In this document: positions 16,314 through 25,278 of the stretch, piece by piece | Layout of the letters: every line of letters starts with the position of its first letter | Position numbering within the stretch: position 1 is the first letter of the stretch | Source: Oscillospiraceae bacterium | GTDB lineage: Bacteria > Bacillota > Clostridia > Oscillospirales > Ruminococcaceae | DNA length: 64,000 nt | Reading direction: 5' to 3' | Assembly (NCBI GenBank): GCA_017505635.1 | Contig: JAFVOU010000017.1 | Coordinates: 32,702-96,701 of the forward strand | Position numbers and translations under genes: made by a program | The notes under the pieces: model-generated | Told to the model about the DNA's origin: nothing | Database searches by the model: none | The model's input: the letters and a program-made list of their open reading frames with translations, nothing else

Positions 16314-19300
16314 AGACTGGACAACACAACAGAAACAGGCACTTGAAGCTGACGGCACGCTTACCGTGCTTTCGGCGGCGGCAGGCAGCGGCAAAACCAC
16401 TGTACTGGTGGAAAAAGCACTGCGTATTCTTCTTGACGAACAAAACAAAACTCCTGCCGACCGTCTGCTTATCGTTACCTTTTCCAACGCATCTGCAAAG
16501 GAATTTAAAAACAAAATAGAAAAGGGCATCAACGAAGCTATACGCAACAATCCTGGCAATTCCTATATAAAATCCCAGAAAATTGCCCTGCAGAAAGCGG
16601 ATATATCCACTATCCACTCCTTCTGCATAAAGCTTGCAAGGGAGAATTTTGAGGCGCTGGATATCGCCCCTGACTTTGCAATCTGCGATGAGGCAAAAAG
16701 TCTGCTTATACATCAGAAAGCTATTGACGCCGCTATGGAATACGGCTACACACTGCCCGATTTTGCAAACTTTGTAACGCTTTTCGGCAAATCAAGTCAG
16801 GATAAACAGGTACGGGAATTTCTGCAGTATATGTATTATTACTTTTCGGCACTGCCATTCCCGCAGCAGAAAGCACAGCAGCTTTGTAAGCTGGCACAGA
16901 GCGAAAATTTCCGTGAAAGTGAAATATATAAATATCTGTGGAAATCTATAGGCGAACAGGTGGACTATGCGGTTTATCTTGTAAACCGCATGTATCAGCT
17001 TGCAGATACGGGCGGTGTTCAGGGCTACGAAAACGGCATGGCGCTTGTTGCAAAATCTGTGGCACTTATGGCAGAGGCTTACAAAAAAGGGGATGCAATG
17101 GCGGTAAAGGCAATAGCCGCAGACAAACTGCCATCCCTTGGCAGGGTGAAAAGCAAAAGTGATTTTTCCGTTGCAATAGGTAATGTCAACAAGGAACTTA
17201 AGGATGTTATGGCGGATATCGCCGAAGATGCAGATTATCTGGACGGAGAAAGATACCGCACGCAGCAACAGCAGACACAGAAATACATCAGTGCACTTAC
17301 CGATGTTTTTGTGTTCTATTCACAGAAACTTATGGAAATCAAAAAGCAGGAAAAAGCCTTTGAATTTTCCGATTTTGAGCATTTTGCGGTGGAACTGCTG
17401 GTCGATAAAAACGGCGGCAGAACAAAACTTGCACAGTCTCTCAGCGAAAAATATGTAAAGATAATGGAAGACGAGTTTCAGGACACAAGCTTTGTTCAGG
17501 ATATGATTTTCAAAACCATAGCAAAGGACGACGAGGCGAATTTGTTTGTGGTAGGGGATGTAAAGCAGTCCATCTATGGTTTCCGCAAGGCTTCGCCGCA
17601 GATTCTGTTGGAAAAACGTTCCAGAGAACTTATCGACAAACGCCTTGGCAGAACAGTTGTGCTGCCAAACAATTTCCGCAGTGAAGTTGCGGTTATAAAA
17701 GCGGTGAACTACCTGTTTGAAAATATAATGAGCAGGGAACTTGGCGGCGTTGATTATAAATACGGCGAGCAGCTGCTGCCTGCACCAAAACGCAAAGACA
17801 CAGGCAAAGTGGGGGCAGAAATTATAATAACTGCCGAAAATGAACCGCAGCTTGTGGCACATAAGATACACGATATGGTTGCAGAGGGATATATTATCGG
17901 CGACGGAGAAGATAAACGCCCTGTAAAATACGATGATTTTTGCATTCTGCTGCGCAACAAAAAACGTTTTGAACAGTTCAGCGAAGCTCTCAAACAGCTT
18001 GGTATAAACAGCTTTGTAAAGGACGAAAAACCTCTGCTGGAAAAACCCGAGGTGCAAAGCGTCATATCCCTGCTTAAGGTGATAAACAATCCTATGCAGG
18101 AGGTTTATCTGACGGCGGGTATGTTCGGCGAAATTTTCGGGTTTACCCTTGATGAAATCCTCGGGCTTAAATTAAAGGACAAAAAAGAAAATCTTTACCG
18201 CCTGCTTGTGCACAGCGAAGATGAAAAAGCGCAGAATTTCCTTGCGATGCTTAAGGAATTTTCCTTTGCGGCAAAGATTTATTCGCCTGATAAGCTTACC
18301 GACTATATCATCAATGCAACGGGATATTACACACGCCTTTCCTTCAGCGACAAGGGCGGAGAAAAACGCGAAAACCTGCGCCGTTTTATACTGTTTGCCA
18401 AAAACTATGTGTCGGGATATCAAAGCAGTCTGGGGGATTTTCTGCGGTATATTGACCTGTGCATCGAAAGCGGTAAGGCACAGGGCGAAAGTTTCCGTCA
18501 GCCTGCAGATACAGTTGCCATTATGACAATGCACACTTCAAAAGGGCTGGAATTTCCGGTTTGTTTTATCAGCGGTCTTGGTACAGCATTTAACAAAATG
18601 GACCGCGCCAACCGCCTGATGATTGACCCTGTGCTTGGCATGGCAACCTATGCCAACGAAAAATTCGGCTACAACCGCTCAACTGCGGGCATCCACGCCA
18701 TAAAGAAAAAGGTTCTGGCGGCAAATGCCGATGACGAAATGCGCCTTTTGTATGTTGCTGCAACCCGTGCAAAGAATAAAATGTTCTTTACAGCGCAGTA
18801 TACAAATATGTTTACCAAAAACACTTTGCAGAAACTGTACGAACGCACAGGCGAGGAAATAAGCGGTTATGCACTTAAAAAGGCAAACACGCCGATGGAC
18901 TGGATACTTGCGGGCTATCTGCATCATCCCGCACTGGCAGACGGATTTTTTGTGAACAAGGATACCGAAGACGGCACATATCTTTCCTTCGCATACGAAG
19001 ATGCTGATATCTGTGAAAAAAACACAGCAGAAGAAAAGGCAGAAAACTGTAAAGTAGCAGCCTTTGACATACAGAAAGCGCAGGAAAACTTTGCCTATGT
19101 CTATCCAAACCTTGCAAAAACAAAACTGCCAATTAAAGTTTCGGTGGGCGAAATTGCCAAGGCACCGCCGCCTGTGGTGCTTAAAAAGCCGGATTTTGCG
19201 GTAAGCCGCGGTGCCTCTGCAGCACAGAAAGGCACACAGATGCACCTTTTTGCACAGCACAGCGACATTCTGCTTGCACGCACAAACCTTGCAAACGAAA

Positions 19301-19707
19301 TCGAAAGACTTGCCGATGCAGGTGTTGTGGACAGAAAACTGCTTGATATGCGGCAGATAGAAACCTTTGTGAATTCCCGCGTGGCAGAAATAATGCTTGG
19401 TGCGGAAAATATATACAAGGAAAAAGAATTTCTTGTGCCTTACGGGGCGGACAGCGCACTGAACGATAAAAACTATACAGGGGAAAATCTTCTGGTGCAG
19501 GGTGTTATCGACTGCCTTGTGATAAACGGCGACAAAGCTGTGGTTATCGACTATAAAACCGACAGGGTGGAAAGTATGCACACACTGTACGAAAGATACT
19601 CAAAACAGCTGGAATTATACCGCTATGCGGCACAATATCTGTACGATGTAACCAGTGTTGAGTGCATAATCTACAGTTTCCACCTGGGTGAACATATCAG
19701 TTTTTAG
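16306..19707 (+). CDS. addA: ATP-dependent helicase/nuclease subunit A (AddA)
   Basis: AddA is the UvrD-like 3'-5' helicase with a C-terminal nuclease domain that, with AddB, resects broken ends. The 1133-residue protein shows Walker A AAGSGKTTVL, motif II DEFQDTS, QSIYGFR, the MTMHTSKGLEFPVCF motif V region, LLYVAATRAK (motif VI) and the nuclease motif VIDYKTDR near the end. I start it at ATG 16306, 9 bases after AAGGAGG; the ATG at 16300 is too close to that site. It overlaps the addB stop by 8 bases. Confidence 0.94.
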   Translation: MAKDWTTQQKQALEADGTLTVLSAAAGSGKTTVLVEKALRILLDEQNKTPADRLLIVTFSNASAKEFKNKIEKGINEAIRNNPGNSYIKSQKIALQKADISTIHSFCIKLARENFEALDIAPDFAICDEAKSLLIHQKAIDAAMEYGYTLPDFANFVTLFGKSSQDKQVREFLQYMYYYFSALPFPQQKAQQLCKLAQSENFRESEIYKYLWKSIGEQVDYAVYLVNRMYQLADTGGVQGYENGMALVAKSVALMAEAYKKGDAMAVKAIAADKLPSLGRVKSKSDFSVAIGNVNKELKDVMADIAEDADYLDGERYRTQQQQTQKYISALTDVFVFYSQKLMEIKKQEKAFEFSDFEHFAVELLVDKNGGRTKLAQSLSEKYVKIMEDEFQDTSFVQDMIFKTIAKDDEANLFVVGDVKQSIYGFRKASPQILLEKRSRELIDKRLGRTVVLPNNFRSEVAVIKAVNYLFENIMSRELGGVDYKYGEQLLPAPKRKDTGKVGAEIIITAENEPQLVAHKIHDMVAEGYIIGDGEDKRPVKYDDFCILLRNKKRFEQFSEALKQLGINSFVKDEKPLLEKPEVQSVISLLKVINNPMQEVYLTAGMFGEIFGFTLDEILGLKLKDKKENLYRLLVHSEDEKAQNFLAMLKEFSFAAKIYSPDKLTDYIINATGYYTRLSFSDKGGEKRENLRRFILFAKNYVSGYQSSLGDFLRYIDLCIESGKAQGESFRQPADTVAIMTMHTSKGLEFPVCFISGLGTAFNKMDRANRLMIDPVLGMATYANEKFGYNRSTAGIHAIKKKVLAANADDEMRLLYVAATRAKNKMFFTAQYTNMFTKNTLQKLYERTGEEISGYALKKANTPMDWILAGYLHHPALADGFFVNKDTEDGTYLSFAYEDADICEKNTAEEKAENCKVAAFDIQKAQENFAYVYPNLAKTKLPIKVSVGEIAKAPPPVVLKKPDFAVSRGASAAQKGTQMHLFAQHSDILLARTNLANEIERLADAGVVDRKLLDMRQIETFVNSRVAEIMLGAENIYKEKEFLVPYGADSALNDKNYTGENLLVQGVIDCLVINGDKAVVIDYKTDRVESMHTLYERYSKQLELYRYAAQYLYDVTSVECIIYSFHLGEHISF

Positions 19708-19765
19708 TCAAAAGGTAAAAATGCCAAAAACCCAGTAAAATAAACAAAAAACCTTGATTTTCCTG

Positions 19766-19794
19766 TTGACAAATGCCGCTTTGGCATATATAAT
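19766..19794 (+). promoter_or_regulatory. Strong sigma-A promoter of the infC operon
   Basis: Perfect TTGACA (19766-19771), 17 bases, perfect TATAAT (19789-19794). The spacer contains a small inverted repeat ATGCC-GCTTT-GGCAT. Confidence 0.9.
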
Positions 19795-19799
19795 ATTTA

Positions 19800-19941
19800 A
19801 GGCAATAAAGTAGACACGCAGTAAACGTGCTCACCTTGTATCGCAAATGGGCGGTCGGGTCAATAAAGTTGAAAGCCCTTATAACAGGGGAAATTTCGGT
19901 TTATTCAGAGCGCGTATTTACGGATACGCGCTTTTGTTTTT
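19800..19941 (+). ncRNA. L20-type ribosomal leader with terminator, upstream of infC
   Basis: A leader of about 170 bases separates the promoter from infC. It contains the ACCTTGTATC...GGGCGGTCGGGTCAA stretch that resembles the Firmicutes L20 leader, in which protein L20 binds an mRNA mimic of its 23S rRNA site. It ends in a terminator, AGCGCGTAT/ATACGCGCT followed by TTTGTTTTT (19909-19941), just before the infC ribosome site. Control by premature termination when L20 is in excess is the known mechanism in B. subtilis; that it applies here is inference from position and resemblance. Confidence 0.7.
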
Positions 19942-19968
19942 GCTAAAATAATTTGGAGGTGCTTTATC

Positions 19969-20487
19969 ATTAGTACAAAAAAAGAACTTGAAATCAACGA
20001 AGAAATTCGTGATAAGGAAATCAGAGTTATCGGCGCAGACGGTTCACAGCTTGGTGTTATGTCTGCAGACAAAGCTTTGAAGCTTGCAGAAGAAGCAGAC
20101 ATGGACCTGGTTAAAATTGCTCCAACAGCAGTACCGCCTGTATGCAAAATCATGGACTACGGCAAATACCGTTTTGAACAGCAGAAGAAGGAAAAAGAAA
20201 ACAAGAAAAACCAGAAGGTTGTTGAAACAAAAGAAGTTCGTCTGTCCATCAATATTGATACAAACGATTTCAATACAAAGGTAAATCAGGCCAACAAGTT
20301 CCTTAAAAACGGTGATAAAGTTAAAGTTTCCATTCGTTTCCGCGGCAGAGAGATGGCTCACTCCAAACTTGGTCTTGACGTTATGGAACGTTTTGGCCAG
20401 GCTATTGAAGGCGGCACAATCGAAAAAGCTGCAAAACTTGAAGGCAGAAATATGCTTATGTTTATTGCCCCAGCACACAACAAATAA
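19969..20487 (+). CDS. infC: Translation initiation factor IF-3 (ATT start)
   Basis: IF-3 binds the 30S subunit, keeps it apart from 50S and checks the start codon. From ATT 19969 the protein has 172 residues, the normal length; the first in-frame ATG (20059) would lose 30 residues, including the conserved [13 protein letters not shown] block. TTGGAGGTG lies 8 bases before the ATT. The N-domain is followed by a lysine-rich linker (residues 78-90) and the C-domain with [22 protein letters not shown] rare start codon in infC is known as the basis of IF-3 self-control. The operon continues with rpmI and rplT. Confidence 0.95.
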   Translation: MSTKKELEINEEIRDKEIRVIGADGSQLGVMSADKALKLAEEADMDLVKIAPTAVPPVCKIMDYGKYRFEQQKKEKENKKNQKVVETKEVRLSINIDTNDFNTKVNQANKFLKNGDKVKVSIRFRGREMAHSKLGLDVMERFGQAIEGGTIEKAAKLEGRNMLMFIAPAHNK

Positions 20488-20506
20488 AACGCAGGAGGAA
20501 TTTTCC

Positions 20507-20710
20507 ATGAATAAGTACAAAATCAAAACACACACAGGTGCTAAAAAAAGATTTAAAATGACAAAAAACGGCAAGCTTAAAAGAGGTAAAGCTTTCAGAA
20601 GCCACATTCTCACTAAGATGTCTACAAAAAGAAAAAGAAACCTCAGAAAAGGTGGCTACGCAGATAAAACAAATGCAAAAGTTATCAAAAAACTCTTGCC
20701 TTACATGTAA
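20507..20710 (+). CDS. rpmI: 50S ribosomal protein L35
   Basis: A 67-residue, very basic protein with the L35 signature [13 protein letters not shown] at the N-terminus and [14 protein letters not shown] after it. It is part of the large subunit. ATG 20507 follows GCAGGAGG by 8 bases. It sits 19 bases after infC and 58 bases before rplT, the standard infC-rpmI-rplT order. Confidence 0.97.
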   Translation: MNKYKIKTHTGAKKRFKMTKNGKLKRGKAFRSHILTKMSTKRKRNLRKGGYADKTNAKVIKKLLPYM

Positions 20711-20768
20711 TTATTTGCTCACAGCACACTAGTTTATTAATATTGACAGATTAAAGGAGATACTATAA

Positions 20769-21122
20769 ATGGCTCGTATTAAAGGCGCGATGATGACTCG
20801 CAAAAGAAGAAATAAAACACTTAAACTTGCAAAAGGTTACTACGGTTCCAAATCCAAACACTTCAAAATGGCTAAACAGCAGGTTATGAAAAGCGGTAAC
20901 TACGCTTTCGCTGGCCGCAAACAGAAAAAACGTGACTTCCGTCGTCTCTGGATCACAAGAATTTCTGCAGCTGTTAAAATGTACGATATGAACTACTCTA
21001 CATTTATGAACGGCCTCAAAAAAGCAGGCATCACACTCAACAGAAAAATGCTTAGCGAACTTGCTATCAACGATGCAGCAGCATTTGCTTCCCTCGTTGA
21101 AGCAGCTAAAAAAGCTCTGTAA
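20769..21122 (+). CDS. rplT: 50S ribosomal protein L20
   Basis: A 117-residue protein of standard L20 length. The basic N-terminal helix ([26 protein letters not shown] region) runs through 23S rRNA and the C-terminal domain with [11 protein letters not shown] and GLKKAGI...MLSELA is conserved. Besides its assembly role, L20 is the known repressor of this operon in Firmicutes, acting on the leader at 19800-19941. The ribosome site is AAAGGAGATAC; a terminator follows at 21133. Confidence 0.97.
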   Translation: MARIKGAMMTRKRRNKTLKLAKGYYGSKSKHFKMAKQQVMKSGNYAFAGRKQKKRDFRRLWITRISAAVKMYDMNYSTFMNGLKKAGITLNRKMLSELAINDAAAFASLVEAAKKAL

Positions 21123-21132
21123 TAAAATAAAT

Positions 21133-21168
21133 TACGCCTTGGCGCAGTGTGCGCCAGGGCGTATCTTT
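21133..21168 (+). terminator. Terminator of the infC-rpmI-rplT operon
   Basis: ACGCC-TTGGCGC and GCGCCAG-GGCGT pair around AGTGT; the T tail (ATCTTTGTATTT) is imperfect. Confidence 0.7.
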
Positions 21169-21289
21169 GTATTTGAAGATAGTTATATTTGCTGATTTTT
21201 GTGTATATTTATAAATAATATATGCATAAATCAGCATCTAAAAATGTCTTTAAATACTTATATATAAGCAAAATCCGAGGTGCATATTT

Positions 21290-22060
21290 ATGCTGAATAT
21301 TATCGAAAGCAAGGACAATCCTAAAATAAAAAATGCCGTAAAACTTGCAAAGGACGCAAAACTGCGCAGTGAAAACGGTGTGTTTTTTGCATCCACACCA
21401 AAGGTGGTTATGGATGTTCTGGCGGCAGGCTTTAAAGCTGAAAGCCTGTTTTTCACAAAAACAGAATACGAAAAATATGCCGCAAAACTTGACGGTCAGC
21501 CTGTGTTTATAATCAGCGAAGGTGTAAGTGCAAAGCTGAGCGAAGACAAAACCAGTCAGGGAGTTTTTGGTATTTTCAGAATGAAAACCGCAGATACAGA
21601 CAGAATTTTTGCAGCTGAAAAGCTGATAATACTGGAAGATATACAGGACCCGGGCAATATGGGTGCTATAATGCGCACAGCACTTGCTTTTGGTTACGAG
21701 GATATTGTGGTAAGTGCAAAATGTGCCGATATCTACAGCCCCAAGGTACTGCGCAGCAGTATGACGGCAAGTGTAAAGCTGAACGTATGCAGGTCAGAGG
21801 ATATCCCTGCACTAGTAAAACAGCTTGGCGAAAAAGGCTTTTCCACCGTTGCAACCTGTCTTGAAAACAGCAGGGAACTGGGCAGTGAAAAAATCAGCCT
21901 GCCTGTTGCGGTGCTTATCGGCAACGAGGGCAACGGACTGTCTGCAGGCACAATTGCGGCAAGCACACATAAGGTTAAAATCCCTATGAGCGATAAAATC
22001 GAATCCCTCAACGCTGCGGTTTCCGCAGGCGTTATGATGTGGGAACTCAGAGGAGAATAG
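21290..22060 (+). CDS. TrmH/SpoU family RNA 2'-O-ribose methyltransferase
   Basis: A 256-residue SPOUT-class methyltransferase. The N-terminal substrate-binding part (residues 1-90) has SKDNPKIKNAVKLA; the knotted domain shows the three SpoU motifs: EDIQDPGNMGAIMRTA, VAVLIGNEGNGLS and IPMSDKIESLNAAVS. Members modify ribose in 23S rRNA or tRNA; the position cannot be deduced. AT-rich sequence with a weak TTGCTG/TAAATA promoter candidate lies at 21189-21217. The stop is 2 bases before the GTG start of dprA, so both are probably one transcript. Confidence 0.9.
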   Translation: MLNIIESKDNPKIKNAVKLAKDAKLRSENGVFFASTPKVVMDVLAAGFKAESLFFTKTEYEKYAAKLDGQPVFIISEGVSAKLSEDKTSQGVFGIFRMKTADTDRIFAAEKLIILEDIQDPGNMGAIMRTALAFGYEDIVVSAKCADIYSPKVLRSSMTASVKLNVCRSEDIPALVKQLGEKGFSTVATCLENSRELGSEKISLPVAVLIGNEGNGLSAGTIAASTHKVKIPMSDKIESLNAAVSAGVMMWELRGE

Positions 22061-22062
22061 CT

Positions 22063-23133
22063 GTGGATTTGTACAACATATGGCTGGCTATGACCCTTGG
22101 CACAATGGTTGCCAACGGCGGTGAGATTGTAAAAAGCGGCATTACACCGCAGGAACTTTACGAAAACCGCAAAAGCTGGCACAACTATGATTGCTTTAAT
22201 GCAAGGCAGATGGCCATGGCTTTGGAAGTACCCCTTGAAGCAGCGCACAAAGTGTGGCAGCTTCACTGTGAAAACGGCATAAACTCGGTGAATTATACCG
22301 ACAGTGATTATCCGCAGTGCTTTTTCGATATTCCCGATGCACCGCTGGTGCTTTTCTACAAGGGTGATATCACAAAGCTGGAAAATCCCCACCGTGTAAG
22401 TGTGGTGGGCAGCCGCCACCCCGACCGCGACGGTGTTAAAATCTGCGAGGATATCTGCACCGCTCTGGCACAAAACGGTATTACACTTATAAGCGGTCTT
22501 GCGCAGGGTATGGACAGCATTGCACATATCTGTGCTTTAAATGAAAATGCAGACACAGTTGCCTTTATCGGCACAAGTGTTGACAGATACTATCCTGCGG
22601 CAAACAGAAAACTGCAGCAGGAAATTGAACAGAAAGGCTGTGTTGTCAGCGAATATTATATGACACAGCCGCTGTACAACAGCACATTTCTGGAACGCAA
22701 CCGCCTTATAGCTGCGGCAGGAGAAGCACTGTGTGTTGTGCAGGCAAAGGCAAAAAGCGGCACACTTTCCACTGCAAAACGCGCACAGGAATATTCAAAG
22801 CAGCTTTTCAGTGTTCCGGGCAGCATTCTTAACCCGATGCACGACGGTACAAACCGTCTTATTCAGGATGGCGCCTATCCGCTTTTGTCCGCATCTGATG
22901 TGCTTGTGCATTTCGGGCTGGAAGAGGCATCAAAGCCAAAAAGGGTTAAAAAACCAAAGTTAAGCGAAATTGAACAGAAAATATACGACTGTATGGGCAG
23001 ACAGACCATGAGCACAAACCAGCTTTTTGCACAGACAAAAATACCGATGGTTCAGCTTAAAGCACTGCTTACAAAAATGGAGATGGACGGGGTTATAACC
23101 TCAAAATCCCCGGGCGTATACTGTATAAAATAA
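22063..23133 (+). CDS. dprA: DNA processing protein DprA
   Basis: DprA protects incoming single-stranded DNA and loads RecA during transformation. The 356-residue protein has an N-terminal SAM-like part, the Rossmann-like core with VVGSRHPDRDG, LISGLAQGMDSIAH and RNRLIAAAGEALCVVQA, and a C-terminal winged helix. I start it at GTG 22063, 8 bases after AGAGGAGA and 2 bases after the methyltransferase stop; no in-frame ATG fits. dprA-topA-trmFO is the B. subtilis order. dprA is near universal, so it alone does not prove natural competence. Confidence 0.93.
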   Translation: MDLYNIWLAMTLGTMVANGGEIVKSGITPQELYENRKSWHNYDCFNARQMAMALEVPLEAAHKVWQLHCENGINSVNYTDSDYPQCFFDIPDAPLVLFYKGDITKLENPHRVSVVGSRHPDRDGVKICEDICTALAQNGITLISGLAQGMDSIAHICALNENADTVAFIGTSVDRYYPAANRKLQQEIEQKGCVVSEYYMTQPLYNSTFLERNRLIAAAGEALCVVQAKAKSGTLSTAKRAQEYSKQLFSVPGSILNPMHDGTNRLIQDGAYPLLSASDVLVHFGLEEASKPKRVKKPKLSEIEQKIYDCMGRQTMSTNQLFAQTKIPMVQLKALLTKMEMDGVITSKSPGVYCIK

Positions 23134-23163
23134 ATAAGTCAACTGACATACAAGGAGAACACA

Positions 23164-25278
23164 ATGTCCAAACTTGTTATAGTGGAATCCCCGGCAAAGG
23201 CAAAAACAATTAAAAAATACCTTGGGGAAGACTACAATGTAATCGCATCCATGGGTCATATCCGTGACCTGCCAAAAGCACAGATGGGTGTTGATATCGA
23301 AGATAACTTCAAACCCAGATATATCAATATCCCGGGCAAATCCAAACTTATAAGAGAACTTAAAACCGCAGCTGCAGAAAGCGAAATGGTCTATCTTGCA
23401 ACCGACCCGGACCGTGAAGGCGAGGCTATCAGCTGGCATCTTGCCCATATCCTAAAGCTGGATACAGCGCAGAAAAACCGCGTTACCTTTGGCGAAATCA
23501 CCAGAAAAGGTGTTACAGAAGGTATGAACAACAAGCGCACAATTGACGAAGACCTTATCAATGCACAGCAGGCAAGAAGAATTCTTGACCGCATTGTTGG
23601 CTATAAGCTGTCTCCGTTTCTTTGGGAAAAAATCAAAGGCGGACTTTCTGCGGGCCGTGTGCAGTCTGTTGCAGTTAAGCTTGTTGTGGACCGTCACCGT
23701 GAAATCGAAAACTTTATTCCGCAGGAATACTGGAACATCGATGCAACTCTCGGTGCAGGCAGCAAAAAATTCAAGGCAAGATACCATGGCACAGACGGTG
23801 AAAAAATCACTGTGGACAACGAGGCGCAGGCGTTGGAAATCAAGGCTTCCAGCGAAAATGCAGCTTTTGAGATTGCAAAAATCACAAAGGGCAGCCGCAA
23901 ACGTCTGCCGGCACCTCCGTTTATCACATCTTCAATGCAGCAGGAAGCAAGCCGCCGTCTGGGCTTTACAGCAAGCAGAACAATGCGTGCGGCACAGACA
24001 CTTTACGAAGGCGTTGAGGTTGCAGGCTACGGTCAGCTTGGTCTTATCACATATATGCGTACCGACAGTCTGCGTGTAAGTGACGAAGCTGTTTTTGCGG
24101 CAAAGGCTTACATCAAGGAAAAGTTTGGCGAAAATTATGTGCCGAACTACAAGCGCACATACAAACAGAAAAACAATGCTCAGGACGCACACGAGGCTAT
24201 CCGCCCTACAAATGTAAACATCACACCTGAAATTGCAAATGCATCATTGAGCGGTGATGTTGCAAAGCTTTACAGGCTTATATGGGAACGCTTTGTGGCA
24301 AGCCAGATGGCAGACTGCCTGCAGGAAACCGTTGCTGTGGATATCAGCTGCGGCAATCACCTTTACAAGGCAAACGGATATACTGTTCTGTTCGAGGGCT
24401 TTACAGCACTTTATGAAGAACAGACCGATGAAAAGAAAGAAAAAGAAACAGCTCTGCCGCCTCTTGCAGAGGATACAAAGCTTAAACTTAAAGATATCGA
24501 AGCGGTACAGAAATTTACACAGCCGCCAAATGAGTATACAGAGGCTACTCTTATCAAGGCACTGGAAGAAAACGGCATCGGCCGTCCGTCCACATATGCA
24601 CCTATCATCTACACCATAACAGAAAAAGCTTATGTTGAGCGCGACGGCAAAAAGCTTATTCCTACAGCACTGGGTACAACAATCAACGACCTGCTGGAAG
24701 CACAGTTCAGCAATATCGTTAACGTAAAATTCTCTGCTGATATGGAAACAAGCCTTGACGAAATCGAAGAAGGCAAAAAGGAATGGACAGCGGTTCTTTC
24801 CGACTTCTACAACGATTTCAGCAAAGACCTTGAAAAAGCACAGTCCGATATGGAGGGCAAAAAGGTTAAGGTGCCTGATGTGGTAACCGACGAAATCTGC
24901 GAAGTATGCGGCAAACCAATGGTTATCAAAACCGGCAAATTTGGCAAGTTCCTTGCATGCAGCGGTTTCCCTGACTGTAAAAATACAAAGCGCATAGTTA
25001 AATACGCAAAAGGAAGCTGTGTAAAATGCGGCGGCAAGATGCTTGTGCTCACAAGCAAACGCGGCAGAACATTCTACGCATGCGAAGACAACACAGGCTG
25101 CAAATTTATCACATGGGAAGAACCAACCGATAAGACCTGCGAAGTGTGCGGCAAAAGCCTTTACAAAAAGGCGGGCAAAGCGGCAAAACCGCACTGCGTA
25201 AACGAAAGCTGCTCCGCTTACAAGCCAACAGTTACACGCAAATCATCAAAAAAAGGAAAAACAGCTGATGAAGGTTAA
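23164..25278 (+). CDS. topA: DNA topoisomerase I
   Basis: Type IA topoisomerase that relaxes negative supercoils. The 704-residue protein has the Toprim domain (KLVIVESPAKAKTI, ATDPDREGE), the catalytic tyrosine in GLITYMRTDS near residue 297, and the C-terminal zinc fingers. The first two fingers are complete-looking (CEVCGKPM...CSGFPDC and CVKCGGKM...CEDNTGC); the third is shorter (CEVCGKSL...CVNESC). ATG 23164 follows CAAGGAGAAC. Its last 11 bases overlap trmFO. Confidence 0.97.
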   Translation: MSKLVIVESPAKAKTIKKYLGEDYNVIASMGHIRDLPKAQMGVDIEDNFKPRYINIPGKSKLIRELKTAAAESEMVYLATDPDREGEAISWHLAHILKLDTAQKNRVTFGEITRKGVTEGMNNKRTIDEDLINAQQARRILDRIVGYKLSPFLWEKIKGGLSAGRVQSVAVKLVVDRHREIENFIPQEYWNIDATLGAGSKKFKARYHGTDGEKITVDNEAQALEIKASSENAAFEIAKITKGSRKRLPAPPFITSSMQQEASRRLGFTASRTMRAAQTLYEGVEVAGYGQLGLITYMRTDSLRVSDEAVFAAKAYIKEKFGENYVPNYKRTYKQKNNAQDAHEAIRPTNVNITPEIANASLSGDVAKLYRLIWERFVASQMADCLQETVAVDISCGNHLYKANGYTVLFEGFTALYEEQTDEKKEKETALPPLAEDTKLKLKDIEAVQKFTQPPNEYTEATLIKALEENGIGRPSTYAPIIYTITEKAYVERDGKKLIPTALGTTINDLLEAQFSNIVNVKFSADMETSLDEIEEGKKEWTAVLSDFYNDFSKDLEKAQSDMEGKKVKVPDVVTDEICEVCGKPMVIKTGKFGKFLACSGFPDCKNTKRIVKYAKGSCVKCGGKMLVLTSKRGRTFYACEDNTGCKFITWEEPTDKTCEVCGKSLYKKAGKAAKPHCVNESCSAYKPTVTRKSSKKGKTADEG

